A stretch of 64,000 nt of DNA from the NCBI GenBank assembly GCA_947589095.1, contig CANQBX010000005.1:21712-85711 (forward strand). Direction: 5' to 3'. Shown here in pieces: positions 38,636 to 48,415 of this stretch (positions are counted from its first letter, which is position 1; every line of letters starts with the position of its first letter). Position numbers and translations under genes: made by a program. This DNA is from an uncultured Lachnospiraceae bacterium. GTDB taxonomy: Bacteria; Bacillota; Clostridia; Lachnospirales; Lachnospiraceae. The notes under the pieces were generated by a model. The model was not told the origin of the DNA. It saw only the letters and a program-made list of their open reading frames with translations, and ran no database searches.

Positions 38636-39402
38636 GCTTTTTATCTCTTGTGGGCGTAGAATGGAGAAAACTGCGCCGGTCGAGAATAGTTCTGATCATG
38701 GTTTTAGCCACGGTTATTCTCTGGACGCCGTCGATTCTGAACGCCGATCTGAATTTCGGAATGCAGTCGGAGGGAATTTCTCCGGAAAATAACTTCTTCA
38801 TACAGGGCTTTATGGCGATGGCATGGTTTTTATTTCCTGCCGCAATGGTGGTTGTGACCGTTTTACAGAATCAGATCGAACGCGGGGATCACGGCATTCT
38901 CAGGATGCTCGCGCTGCCTGTCGGCAAAGCAAAGCTCTGTATGGCTAAATTTGCTGTGCTGATAGCTTTTTCGGCGATCCAGTTTCTGATATCGGTCGGA
39001 ATGTACTATATCGGCGCCGCGATAGCTTCCCATATACAGAATTACGATTTTATCCTGCCGCCGGTTTTTATTTTCAAAGAGATCGGCGTGATGTGGGTGT
39101 CCGCGATCCCGATGCTGGCGGTTTTCTGGATGTTGGCCGTCTGTGTCCGGACGCCGGTTTTCGCAATCGGAATCGGATTTGCGTCGATCGTGCCGTCTGT
39201 CCTGCTGATAAATACGAAGGTGTGGTTCGCGTATCCGATGGCGTATCCGTTCTTTGCGATCGTCTCGGAATACGGGAAGCTGGCGGTCCATCTTTCAGCG
39301 GCAAAGACGGAGCTGATCCCGTGGCTTCCGACCGCAGGGATGATTACTGTACTTTGTTTGATAATTTCCTGCAGTTGTTTCGGGCAGGAGGAAAGCAGAT
39401 AA
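38632..39402 (+). CDS. ABC-2 type permease (LanE/LanG-like)
   Basis: VGVEWRKLRRSRIVLIMVLATVILW..., multiple TM; overlaps upstream permease by 4 nt. Confidence 0.75.
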   Translation: MSFLSLVGVEWRKLRRSRIVLIMVLATVILWTPSILNADLNFGMQSEGISPENNFFIQGFMAMAWFLFPAAMVVVTVLQNQIERGDHGILRMLALPVGKAKLCMAKFAVLIAFSAIQFLISVGMYYIGAAIASHIQNYDFILPPVFIFKEIGVMWVSAIPMLAVFWMLAVCVRTPVFAIGIGFASIVPSVLLINTKVWFAYPMAYPFFAIVSEYGKLAVHLSAAKTELIPWLPTAGMITVLCLIISCSCFGQEESR

Positions 39403-39445
39403 TTTGTATGAAAGGCAATATAAAACAAACAGGAGAATAATTCAC

Positions 39446-39727
39446 ATGAAAAACAAGATTCTGACAGCCGTGAGTGTCATTTTAGTTTTTATTCCCTGGT
39501 CGATCCTGCCGCTGCGGATCTATACCAAATGGGCAATGGATTACGCGCACATTATGATTCCGTGCTACGCGGTATTTATGGTCCTCTCCGGTATTTTTAC
39601 GATACTTGCATACACGGCCGGCAGCGTGAAGAACGCCGCTATGAAGGTATGCTTTGTCATGAACAGTGCATATGCATTTTTCGGTACCGCCGTAATTACG
39701 ATGATGATCATTCAGAAAATGAAGTGA
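39446..39727 (+). CDS. small membrane protein of unknown function
   Basis: Three predicted hydrophobic segments; directly downstream of the ABC operon. Confidence 0.5.
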   Translation: MKNKILTAVSVILVFIPWSILPLRIYTKWAMDYAHIMIPCYAVFMVLSGIFTILAYTAGSVKNAAMKVCFVMNSAYAFFGTAVITMMIIQKMK

Positions 39728-39753
39728 AAGGCGAAGCCGGCGCTAATTCTATC

Positions 39754-39781
39754 TTGATACTTTCTGCGATTCTGGTATAAT
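39754..39781 (+). promoter_or_regulatory. Promoter upstream of HerA-like ATPase
   Basis: TTGATA, 16 bp spacer, TATAAT. Confidence 0.65.
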
Positions 39782-39878
39782 AACGAGGAAAGCGTTGATG
39801 ACGCTTGCGTCAATCGACGTTTGATTCATACTGAAAAGCAGACAGGGCTGCAGCAAGCGGTATACGGAGGGTACGGAT

Positions 39879-41543
39879 ATGTTTTGCGACGGAAAGATAT
39901 GGATCGGTAAAAGCGATAACGGAAAGGAGTGCATCCTGCCGAAGATGGCCAACCGCCACGGCCTGATCGCGGGCGCGACCGGCACCGGCAAGACGATCAC
40001 GCTGAAGGTGCTGGCGGAGTCGTTCAGCGACGCGGGGGTGCCGGTATTTCTGGCGGACGTAAAGGGCGATCTGGCAGGGACCTGCCGTCCCGGCACGGAC
40101 AGCGAGGACATGCAGAAACGGATCGCGAAATTCGGACTGGCGGAGGCAGGATTTTCCTATCACGCCTATCCAGTCTGCTTCTGGGATATTTTCGGGGAGA
40201 AGGGATTGCCGCTTCGGACTACGGTCAGCGAGATGGGACCGACGCTTCTGGCGCGGCTTATGGATCTGACAGATGCGCAGACGGATATTATGTCCATCGT
40301 ATTTCGGATCGCGGACGACGAGGGGCTGCTTCTGCTGGATATCAAGGACCTGCGGGCCATGTTAAATTATGTGGCGGAGAATAATAAGGAGTACAGCGCC
40401 CAGTACGGCAATATGCCGAAGCAGAGCATCAACAGCATTCTGCGGGGACTGGTGGCTCTGGAGGAGCAGGGCGGCGACAAGTTTTTCGGGGAGCCGGCGC
40501 TGGATATCCATGACTGGTTCCGGACGGATTTCTCCGGAAAGGGCATGATCAATATTCTGCACAGCGAGAGCCTGATCAACAATCCGATGATGTATTCCAC
40601 GTTCATGCTGTGGATGCTTTCGGAGCTGTTTGAGATCATGCCGGAGGCCGGCGACTGCGAGCGGCCGAAGATGGTGTTCTTCTTCGACGAGGCCCATCTG
40701 CTGTTTGACGACGCGCCGAAGGCGCTGCTGCAGAAGATCGAGCAGGTGGTGAAGCTGATCCGCTCCAAGGGCGTGGGGATCTATTTCATTACCCAGAGCC
40801 CGAAGGATATTCCGGACGGCGTCCTGGGACAGCTTGGCAATAAGATCCAGCACGCGCTGCACGCCTACACGCCGGCAGACCAGAAGGCGGTGAAGGCGGC
40901 CGCGGATTCCTTCCGCGTAAATCCCAACTTTGATACGAAGGAAGTACTGACTCAGCTGGGGATCGGTGAGGCGCTGGTGTCCTTTTTGCAGGAAGACGGT
41001 TCGCCGTCAATTGTGCAGCAGGCGAAGATCCTGCCGCCGCAGAGCCAGATGGGTCCGATCCCGGACGGCGACCGGCAGGCGGAGATCCAGAATTGTACGC
41101 TTTTCTCCAAATACGGAACCTATGTGGATCGGGATTCGGCCTATGAGTTCTTCCAGAGAAAACGGAAGCAGGACGCGCAGGCCGCCGAAGAACAGGCGGC
41201 GCTGGAGGCGAAGCAGAAGGAGGAAGCGCTGGCGGCGAAGGAAGCTGAGAAGGAAGCGGAACGCCAGGCCAAAGCAGCTGCCAAGGAGGCGGAGCGCCAG
41301 GCCCGCGAGGAAGCCAGAGAGGCGGAGCGGAAAGCGAAGGAAGAGGCGAAAGAGAAGGAAGCTGTGGAGAAAGCCCGCAAACGGGCGGTGTCCAGCGTGG
41401 CAAAGAGCGCCGCGGGAACCATCGGCCGCGAGGTGGGCAATGAACTGGGCAAGACCATCGGCGGCAGTTTCGGGAAGAAGCTGGGCGGCAATCTGGGCGC
41501 CAGCATCGGCCGCGGAATATTGGGGACGCTGTTCGGAAGATAA
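39879..41543 (+). CDS. HerA-like ATPase/helicase, DUF853 family
   Basis: GLIAGATGTGKTITLKVLAESFSDAGVPVFLADVKGDLAG, MVFFFDEAHLLFDDAPKAL, GVGIYFITQSPKDIPDGVLGQLGNKIQHALHAYTP. Confidence 0.9.
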   Translation: MFCDGKIWIGKSDNGKECILPKMANRHGLIAGATGTGKTITLKVLAESFSDAGVPVFLADVKGDLAGTCRPGTDSEDMQKRIAKFGLAEAGFSYHAYPVCFWDIFGEKGLPLRTTVSEMGPTLLARLMDLTDAQTDIMSIVFRIADDEGLLLLDIKDLRAMLNYVAENNKEYSAQYGNMPKQSINSILRGLVALEEQGGDKFFGEPALDIHDWFRTDFSGKGMINILHSESLINNPMMYSTFMLWMLSELFEIMPEAGDCERPKMVFFFDEAHLLFDDAPKALLQKIEQVVKLIRSKGVGIYFITQSPKDIPDGVLGQLGNKIQHALHAYTPADQKAVKAAADSFRVNPNFDTKEVLTQLGIGEALVSFLQEDGSPSIVQQAKILPPQSQMGPIPDGDRQAEIQNCTLFSKYGTYVDRDSAYEFFQRKRKQDAQAAEEQAALEAKQKEEALAAKEAEKEAERQAKAAAKEAERQAREEAREAERKAKEEAKEKEAVEKARKRAVSSVAKSAAGTIGREVGNELGKTIGGSFGKKLGGNLGASIGRGILGTLFGR

Positions 41544-41672
41544 TAGTGTGGAAGACGGCGTACATGTTCGAAGAAACAGATGGACAATTTTGAGGCGAAA
41601 ACCGGACGGTATGAATGGCCGGCGGATGAATTTACATGGCGATGGTTTGGATAGAACGGGAGTCTGTTTATC

Positions 41673-43406
41673 GTGAAGAAAAAAAGCCTAAGAGCAGATA
41701 AAGAGATTCGGAGCGATGAATCGCGGGAAGTGCCGATGACGGCGCTTCCCGCCGCTTTCCTTGCGCGGATGCGGGAACTTCTGGGGGATGAATACGAAGC
41801 GTTTGTAAGAAGCTACGAGCAGCCCAGGACGCAGGGGCTGAGGCTGAATCCGCTGAAGGTGGATCTGTCAGGATCAGTATCAGCTGGTGGTGAGTACTGT
41901 GTAAGTGACATAGAAAAGGCGGCTGTGACTGCAGCGCTTGCCGAAGGTTCAGATGGAACGGAAAAGCAGATGCACACGGCTGAGAGGTTGTGTAATTCAA
42001 AAAAGCTATGCGATGCAGAGGAAACAGATGCCGCGGGGAAACCATGTGCCGCAGATAGGACAGACATTACACAGCGCCTGACCGAAATGTTCGGTTTAAG
42101 AAAGATCCCCTGGGCGCGGGACGGTTATTATTATGACGCGGAAACGCGGCCGGGCCGTCATCCCTACCATGAGGCCGGCCTTTACTATATCCAGGAGCCC
42201 AGCGCCATGGCGGTGGAGGAACTTCTGGATCCGCAGCCGGGCGAGCGGATACTGGATCTGTGCGCGGCTCCCGGCGGCAAGACGACACAGATCGCGGGCC
42301 GGATGCTGGACCGCGGACTTCTTGTCAGCAACGAGATCCATCCGGCCCGGGCAAAGATCCTTTCACAGAATGTGGAACGGATCGGCGCAGCCAACGTGGT
42401 GGTGACGAACGAGGAACCGTCGCGGCTGGCGGAGTATTTCCCGGAGTATTTCGACCGGATCCTGGTGGACGCGCCCTGTTCTGGCGAGGGAATGTTCCGC
42501 AAGGACGAGACGGCCAGGAGCGAATGGAGTCCGGATAACGTGAAACTCTGCGCCCGGCGTCAGGCGGAGATCCTCAAGCAGGCGGCGCGGATGCTGAAGC
42601 CGGGAGGCAGGCTGGTCTATTCCACCTGCACATTTGCTCCGGAGGAGGACGAGGGAACCATTCAGGGGTTCCTTGACAGGCATGGTGAGTATGCGGTTGA
42701 GCAAGTGCCGGCGTATGCAGGCCTTTCACCGGGACGGCCGGAATGGGCCGATGGCGGAACGGAAGAACTGCGGAATACATTTCGTATCTGGCCCCATAAG
42801 GCGGACGGGGAGGGACATTATGCGGCGGTTCTGAGGAAGAAGGCAGATTCTGACCGTATGGAAAAAGCGGAGAAATATAGTACGCAGTTCAGCGGCGTCG
42901 AAGGAAAAAGCAAAGTTATGCTTTCAAAGCAACCTGGTGGTATCGGGAAAGAGATATGGGACGCCTGGCGGCAATTTCGGGAAGATACATATCTGGATTT
43001 TCCGGCAGAGGTATCGGAAGAAGAGATGCGCAGGCGGATGATCCTTTACGGGGATCAACTGTATCTGCTTCCGGAAGGGATCGGGAGGCTGGACGGTTTG
43101 AGGGTTCTGCGGCCCGGACTGCATCTGGGCACTGCCAGAAAGAATCGGTTTGAGCCATCCCACGCGCTGGCGCTTTGTTCGTCTGCGCGAAACGTGATCA
43201 GGCATTATAATATGTCCGGTACCGGCAGGGAAGTATTGGCGTATCTGCGTGGAGAGTTGATCTCAGAGCCATCGCCGCAGAACGGCTGGACGCTGATGAC
43301 GGTGGATGGATTTTCCATCGGATGGGGGAAATGCGTGGACACCACGATCAAAAACCACTATCCGAAGGGACTCCGGCGTGATCTGCAGCAAACGGAAAAC
43401 GATTGA
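41673..43406 (+). CDS. RsmB/RsmF-type rRNA (cytosine-5-)-methyltransferase with internal insertion
   Basis: GLYYIQEPSAMAVEELLDPQPGERILDLCAAPGGKTTQIA, ILVDAPCSGEGMFRKD, GGRLVYSTCTFAPEEDE. Confidence 0.9.
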   Translation: MKKKSLRADKEIRSDESREVPMTALPAAFLARMRELLGDEYEAFVRSYEQPRTQGLRLNPLKVDLSGSVSAGGEYCVSDIEKAAVTAALAEGSDGTEKQMHTAERLCNSKKLCDAEETDAAGKPCAADRTDITQRLTEMFGLRKIPWARDGYYYDAETRPGRHPYHEAGLYYIQEPSAMAVEELLDPQPGERILDLCAAPGGKTTQIAGRMLDRGLLVSNEIHPARAKILSQNVERIGAANVVVTNEEPSRLAEYFPEYFDRILVDAPCSGEGMFRKDETARSEWSPDNVKLCARRQAEILKQAARMLKPGGRLVYSTCTFAPEEDEGTIQGFLDRHGEYAVEQVPAYAGLSPGRPEWADGGTEELRNTFRIWPHKADGEGHYAAVLRKKADSDRMEKAEKYSTQFSGVEGKSKVMLSKQPGGIGKEIWDAWRQFREDTYLDFPAEVSEEEMRRRMILYGDQLYLLPEGIGRLDGLRVLRPGLHLGTARKNRFEPSHALALCSSARNVIRHYNMSGTGREVLAYLRGELISEPSPQNGWTLMTVDGFSIGWGKCVDTTIKNHYPKGLRRDLQQTEND

Positions 43407-43424
43407 AAAGGTACGGGAAAATTC

Positions 43425-44081
43425 ATGATAAAATGTGTTCTGTTCGATTTCGACGGCGTGATCGCCGACACGGAAGTAAGCAATTTTGAATATTACCGGA
43501 AGGCATTCCACTATTTTGGAGTCGAGCTTACGGATGAGGATATCCAAAGACTGATCGGGACTGTGGTTCCCCAATATGAGAAGGTGCTTCTGGCCAGGGC
43601 GCCGCGGCCGGTGCCCCATGAAGAGCTGGCGAAAAAGAAGGCCGAGATCGGCAATACCTATGAAAATGGAGAGCTATACCCGGCAGCGGGCGTAAAGGAA
43701 CTGATCGCCGAGCTGCGGAGGCGGGGAATAAAGACAGCCCTTGTTTCTTCCACATTTACAAAATTGATCGTAACGGCCTTAAATCGCATGGGCATGACCG
43801 ATCTGTTCGACGTTATTCTCTGCGGGGATATGTATTCCGCGGCGAAGCCGGATCCGGAAGGGTATCTCACAGCCATGCGGTATCTGAACGTCAGACCGGA
43901 GGAGTGTATCGTGGTGGAGGATTCCCCCAATGGAATCCTGTCCGGTAAGCGTTCCGGAGCTTATGTGATGGCTTATACCGGAAGTACTGTGAAGCTGGAT
44001 GTAAGTCAGGCGGACTGTCAAATCGCGTCGTTTGAGCCGGTGGGGCAGCTGGCGGATGCGATGATGAAGATCCGCGGGTGA
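43425..44081 (+). CDS. HAD-superfamily hydrolase (beta-phosphoglucomutase-like)
   Basis: CVLFDFDGVIADTE, ALVSSTFTKLI, AKPDPEGYLTAMRYLNVRPEECIVVEDSPNGI. Confidence 0.88.
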   Translation: MIKCVLFDFDGVIADTEVSNFEYYRKAFHYFGVELTDEDIQRLIGTVVPQYEKVLLARAPRPVPHEELAKKKAEIGNTYENGELYPAAGVKELIAELRRRGIKTALVSSTFTKLIVTALNRMGMTDLFDVILCGDMYSAAKPDPEGYLTAMRYLNVRPEECIVVEDSPNGILSGKRSGAYVMAYTGSTVKLDVSQADCQIASFEPVGQLADAMMKIRG

Positions 44082-44280
44082 CGCGACGAATTGACTTTGC
44101 AGGATGGCGATCGTACGCAAAAAGCGGCAACGACGTGCATATCACGGCCGGGCGCAGTATGGCTGTTTGTATTTAGCGCAGGAATGGCGCGGAATGAGAG
44201 CTTTCTGCATTGCCTAGAGTTGTATGAAAACCAGTCGGTAACCGAAAATGATACCAGGAAAGGGACAGGACAGGCACACG

Positions 44281-46335
44281 ATGAAAAACCAGGATTCTGT
44301 CCGCACGCTGAAGGGCGTCGGGGATAAATCAGGAAAATTATTCGAGAAGCTGGGCGTCAGTACCATCGACGACCTGCTGCATTACTATCCGCGGGCCTAT
44401 CATGCCTATGAGCCGCCGGTTCCGATCGGGAATCTGGTGCCGGAGCAGGTATTCGCGGTGGCCGGGATCCTGGCAAAGGACGCTTCCGTGCGCCGTTTTG
44501 CCCATATGCAGATCGTGACGGTGTCCTTAAAGGACGGGACCGGAAGCCTGCAGCTTGTGTGGTATAATATGCTGTATCTGCGCACAACGCTCCAGGCCGG
44601 AACCTTTCATATCTTCTACGGAAAAGTCGTGAAGAAGAATAACCGCCTGACCATGGAGCAGCCGGAGATCTACAGCCGTGACGCCTACGAGCAGGTCATG
44701 GCGACGATGCAGCCGGTCTACAGCCAGACGAAGGGCCTGGGAAATAAGGCTATTTCCAGGGCCGTGGCCCAGGCGCTGGACAGCCGGCAGCTGGAGCGGG
44801 AATATATGCCCGCGGCGCTCCGCCGGAAATACGAACTGGCCGAGTATAATTTCGCGATCGAGCACATCCATTTCCCAAAAGACCGGCAGGATCTGATCTT
44901 TGCCAGACGCAGGCTGGTCTTCGATGAATTCCTGCTCTTTATCCTGGCCGTGCGCAGCCTTAAGGAGAAGCGGGCCGATAAGAAGAGCGGCTGGGTCATG
45001 AAGCTGGCGCCGGAGGTACGCAGGCTGCAGGAAAGGCTGCCATACCGGCTGACCCGCGCCCAGCAGAAGGTCATGGATGAGATCGAGAAGGACTTAACCG
45101 GCGGCCAGGTAATGAACCGCCTGATCCAGGGAGACGTGGGTTCCGGCAAGACGATCATCGCCGTGCAGGCTCTTTTGCATGTGGCTTACAATGGCTGCCA
45201 GGGCGCGCTGATGGCGCCTACCGAGGTGCTGGCGAAGCAGCATTACGAAAGCATTTCCCGGCTGTTTCGTGAATACGGCATTGCCAAAACGCCAATTCTG
45301 ATCACCGGTTCCATGACCGCCAGGGAGAAGCGGATCGCGCAGGAAAAGGTGAAGAACCATGAGGCCGACATCATCATCGGCACCCATGCTCTGATCCAGG
45401 ACAAGGTGGTCTACGACAATCTGGCCCTGGTCATCACCGATGAGCAGCACCGTTTCGGCGTCGGACAGCGGGAGATGCTGGGCGGCAAGGGCCGCGAGCC
45501 CCACGTCCTCGTCATGAGCGCCACGCCGATCCCCAGGACGCTGGCGATCATCCTTTACGGCGATCTGGACATCTCCGTCATCGACGAACTGCCTGCGAAC
45601 CGTCTGCCCATCAAGAACTGCGTCGTCGGAACCGAATACCGTCCGAAGGCCTACGCCTTTATCGCAAAGCAGATCGCCGCCGGCCGTCAGGCCTATGTGA
45701 TCTGTCCGATGGTGGAAGAAAGCGAAATGATCGACGCCGAGAATGTCCTTGACTATACGAAGAAGCTGCGGGAGGCCCTGCCGGATATTTCCATCGAGTA
45801 TCTTCACGGCAAGATGAAGGGCAAAGAGAAAAATCAGATCATGGAGCGCTTCCTGGCCGGAGAGATCCAGATCCTGGTCTCCACCACGGTCATCGAAGTC
45901 GGCGTCAATGTACCCAACGCCACCGTCATGATGATCGAGAACGCCGAACGCTTCGGCCTGGCCCAGCTCCATCAGCTCCGCGGCCGCGTCGGCCGCGGCA
46001 GATACCAGTCCTACTGCATCATGGTCAACTGCGGCGACCAGGAAGGCACCCAGAAGCGCCTCGATATCCTGAACCGCTCCAACGACGGCTTCTATATTGC
46101 CTCCGAGGACTTAAAGCTCCGCGGCCCCGGCGATATCTTCGGCCTGCGCCAGAGCGGCGATATGGAATTCCGCCTCGCCGACATCTTCACCGACGCCGAT
46201 ATTCTCAAGACTGTGTCCGAAGAAGCCGACGCGCTTCTTGCTGCCGATCCGGAACTCTGTTCCGAAGAGAATCATGAACTGAAGCGCCGTCTCAGCGAGT
46301 ACCTTACAAAGAGTTACGACAGGCTGGCGTTATAG
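44281..46335 (+). CDS. recG: ATP-dependent DNA helicase RecG
   Basis: LKGVGDKSGKLFEKLGVSTIDDLLHYYPRAY, LIQGDVGSGKTIIAVQALL, DEQHRFGVGQRE, VMSATPIPRTLAIILYGDLDISVIDELP, QLRGRVGRGRYQSYCIM. Confidence 0.96.
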   Translation: MKNQDSVRTLKGVGDKSGKLFEKLGVSTIDDLLHYYPRAYHAYEPPVPIGNLVPEQVFAVAGILAKDASVRRFAHMQIVTVSLKDGTGSLQLVWYNMLYLRTTLQAGTFHIFYGKVVKKNNRLTMEQPEIYSRDAYEQVMATMQPVYSQTKGLGNKAISRAVAQALDSRQLEREYMPAALRRKYELAEYNFAIEHIHFPKDRQDLIFARRRLVFDEFLLFILAVRSLKEKRADKKSGWVMKLAPEVRRLQERLPYRLTRAQQKVMDEIEKDLTGGQVMNRLIQGDVGSGKTIIAVQALLHVAYNGCQGALMAPTEVLAKQHYESISRLFREYGIAKTPILITGSMTAREKRIAQEKVKNHEADIIIGTHALIQDKVVYDNLALVITDEQHRFGVGQREMLGGKGREPHVLVMSATPIPRTLAIILYGDLDISVIDELPANRLPIKNCVVGTEYRPKAYAFIAKQIAAGRQAYVICPMVEESEMIDAENVLDYTKKLREALPDISIEYLHGKMKGKEKNQIMERFLAGEIQILVSTTVIEVGVNVPNATVMMIENAERFGLAQLHQLRGRVGRGRYQSYCIMVNCGDQEGTQKRLDILNRSNDGFYIASEDLKLRGPGDIFGLRQSGDMEFRLADIFTDADILKTVSEEADALLAADPELCSEENHELKRRLSEYLTKSYDRLAL

Positions 46336-46426
46336 GAAGAACCCCTTTCGTTATTTCCACGTGAACCAGAGCCGGGATGTTTCCCAAGAATCCGACAGCC
46401 TTTCACATCTATTCCCGCGAAAACCA

Positions 46427-46677
46427 GCGCAAGGCTATGGTTCCTCTGGGACGAATTTTACGGATGGTTAGAAATTCTTAGTGAGCAGTAATTTGCGGTG
46501 CTGTGCGCCAGTGGCGCACGTTTAGCACCGACCGGAGCGAAGCGGAGAATTCCGAAAAATGGACATGTTTGAGCGAAGCGAGTTGTCCATTTTTCGGAAT
46601 GCTTTTAGCAAATTGCTGTGAGCTTAGAATTTCTTCCGTCCGGAAACCTGAGTCCCATAGGAACCATAGCCTTGCGC
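46427..46677. repeat. Long nested inverted repeat (~70 bp arms) containing two inner hairpins
   Basis: Arms 46427-46496 and 46608-46677; outer 26 bp differ at one position (GCGCAAGGCTATGGTTCCTcTGGGAC / GTCCCATAGGAACCATAGCCTTGCGC). Confidence 0.85.
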
Positions 46678-46719
46678 GTATCTTTCACGATCATATACAC
46701 CCTCCCGCATCCACAAAGA

Positions 46720-46761
46720 AACCGTTGCTCCGTCAATTCGAGAATCAACAGAGTAACGGTT
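46720..46761 (-). terminator. Terminator of SASP gene
   Basis: AACCGTTGCTCCGT...ACAGAGTAACGGTT stem; on the minus strand followed by TTCTTTG. Confidence 0.6.
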
Positions 46762-46805
46762 CCTTCGCGCCTGTTACGGCATATTTTTCATTTTATCTCC
46801 GGTCA

Positions 46806-47012
46806 TTACTTGCCAGCCATCTGCTTCTCCTGGGCCTCGATCATCTTCTTGACCATATAGCCGCCCACAGAGCCATTCTGCGCGGAAGTCAGGTTCCCGT
46901 TGTAACCGTTGGTTAACGGCACGCCGATCTCGCTGGCTACTTCCATTTTGAACTTGTCCATAGCCTCCTTGGCTTCCGGAACATTAGTCGTGTTAGAAGA
47001 TTTGCTTGACAT
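46806..47012 (-). CDS. alpha/beta-type small acid-soluble spore protein
   Basis: EAKEAMDKFKMEVASEIGVPLTNGYNGNLTSAQNGSVGGYMVKKMIEAQEKQM; SD AAGGAGGCG. Confidence 0.95.
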   Translation of the reverse strand: MSSKSSNTTNVPEAKEAMDKFKMEVASEIGVPLTNGYNGNLTSAQNGSVGGYMVKKMIEAQEKQMAGK

Positions 47013-47335
47013 GATAAAACGCCTCCTTCTCATCTAACGATGTGTTTTTGTGTTACAATCCTATTATGTGTTTGACAGAAAATAATAAACTAACATATTT
47101 TTGAAAAAATACCAGTACCGCAGACCGGCAAAGCTGTGCTGCTTACAGCGATCCTATTTTCTTGTATACATGACGAAATCGGTATAAAATACTTGTCGGA
47201 ATCGATTTTTCATATTATACTTAAAAAGTCCCGTGCGTCGGATAGAATGCATGCGTGTTTTTCTGCGGTACGCGGACGTCTGCTATTCAGTTTACGGAAA
47301 GGAAGGAGCGCCCCTGCAGGCGGGCGGCAGCCGGA

Positions 47336-47911
47336 ATGCGTGTGATAGCCGGAACGGCCAGAAGATTACAGCTTAAAACTTTGGAGGGTCTGGACACAAG
47401 GCCGACCACCGACCGGATCAAGGAGACTCTGTTCAATATGATCCGGCAGGATGTGGTCCGGACACGTTTCCTGGACTGCTTTGCGGGCAGCGGGGCGATA
47501 GGGATCGAGGCGTTGAGCCGGGGAGCTGAGGAAGCCGTATTCATTGAGAAGAATCCGAAAGCGGCCGCCTGCATCCGGGAGAATCTGAAGACCACCCGTC
47601 TGGAAGAGCGAGGGCATATCCTGACCTGCGATATTATGGCCGGACTGCGCCGCGCGGAAGGACAGAACAAAGCGTTCGGCGTGATTTTCATGGATCCGCC
47701 GTACGATCATCAGTGGGAGCGGCAGGTTCTGGAGTACCTGAAGGACTCGCGGCTGGCGGATGAAGAGACGCGGATCATCGTGGAGGCGTCCCTGGATACA
47801 GATCTTTCCTATGCGGATCGGCTGGGATATGAGATCATCAGGGAGAAGCGGTATAAGACTAACAAGCATATTTTCTTAAGAAAACAGACAGGGCGGGAGC
47901 TTTCATTATGA
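47336..47911 (+). CDS. rsmD: 16S rRNA (guanine(966)-N(2))-methyltransferase
   Basis: [63 protein letters not shown]. Confidence 0.95.
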   Translation: MRVIAGTARRLQLKTLEGLDTRPTTDRIKETLFNMIRQDVVRTRFLDCFAGSGAIGIEALSRGAEEAVFIEKNPKAAACIRENLKTTRLEERGHILTCDIMAGLRRAEGQNKAFGVIFMDPPYDHQWERQVLEYLKDSRLADEETRIIVEASLDTDLSYADRLGYEIIREKRYKTNKHIFLRKQTGRELSL

Positions 47912-48390
47912 CAGTTGGAGTATATCCGGGCAGTTTTGATCCGGTCACATACGGACATTTCGATATTATTGAGCGCAGCTCGGCCATTATGGACCGGCTG
48001 ATCGTGGCAGTTTTGAATAATTCTTCAAAATCGCCGTTGTTTTCTGTAGAGGAACGTGTTAATATGTTAATAGATGTTACAAAGCATCTGCCCAATGTGG
48101 AGGTTAGGTCCTTTAACGGGCTTTTGGTGGATTTTGTACAGGCGAATCAGGCGAACGTTATCATCCGAGGACTGCGCGCCGTAACGGACTTTGAATATGA
48201 ACTGCAGCTTTCCCAGACCAACCGCGTGATCGCGCCGCAGGTCGATACGATATTTTTGACGACAAATTTGAAATATTCATATTTAAGTTCCAGTATTGTA
48301 AAGGAGATCGCCATGTACGGCGGCGATATCAGCGCGTTCGTCCATCCATCCATAGCTGAGAAGATACGGGCCAAATTCGCGGGGGATTAA
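47908..48390 (+). CDS. coaD: phosphopantetheine adenylyltransferase
   Basis: [59 protein letters not shown]. Confidence 0.96.
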   Translation: MTVGVYPGSFDPVTYGHFDIIERSSAIMDRLIVAVLNNSSKSPLFSVEERVNMLIDVTKHLPNVEVRSFNGLLVDFVQANQANVIIRGLRAVTDFEYELQLSQTNRVIAPQVDTIFLTTNLKYSYLSSSIVKEIAMYGGDISAFVHPSIAEKIRAKFAGD

Positions 48391-48415
48391 CAAAGAGAAG
48401 GGAGAGTACACAGGC

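Noticed and set aside
45094-45972. 292 aa minus-strand ORF
   Set aside because: Antisense of recG.
46503-46916. 137 aa ORF across the palindrome and SASP gene end
   Set aside because: Spans inverted repeats and antisense SASP sequence; not a plausible gene.
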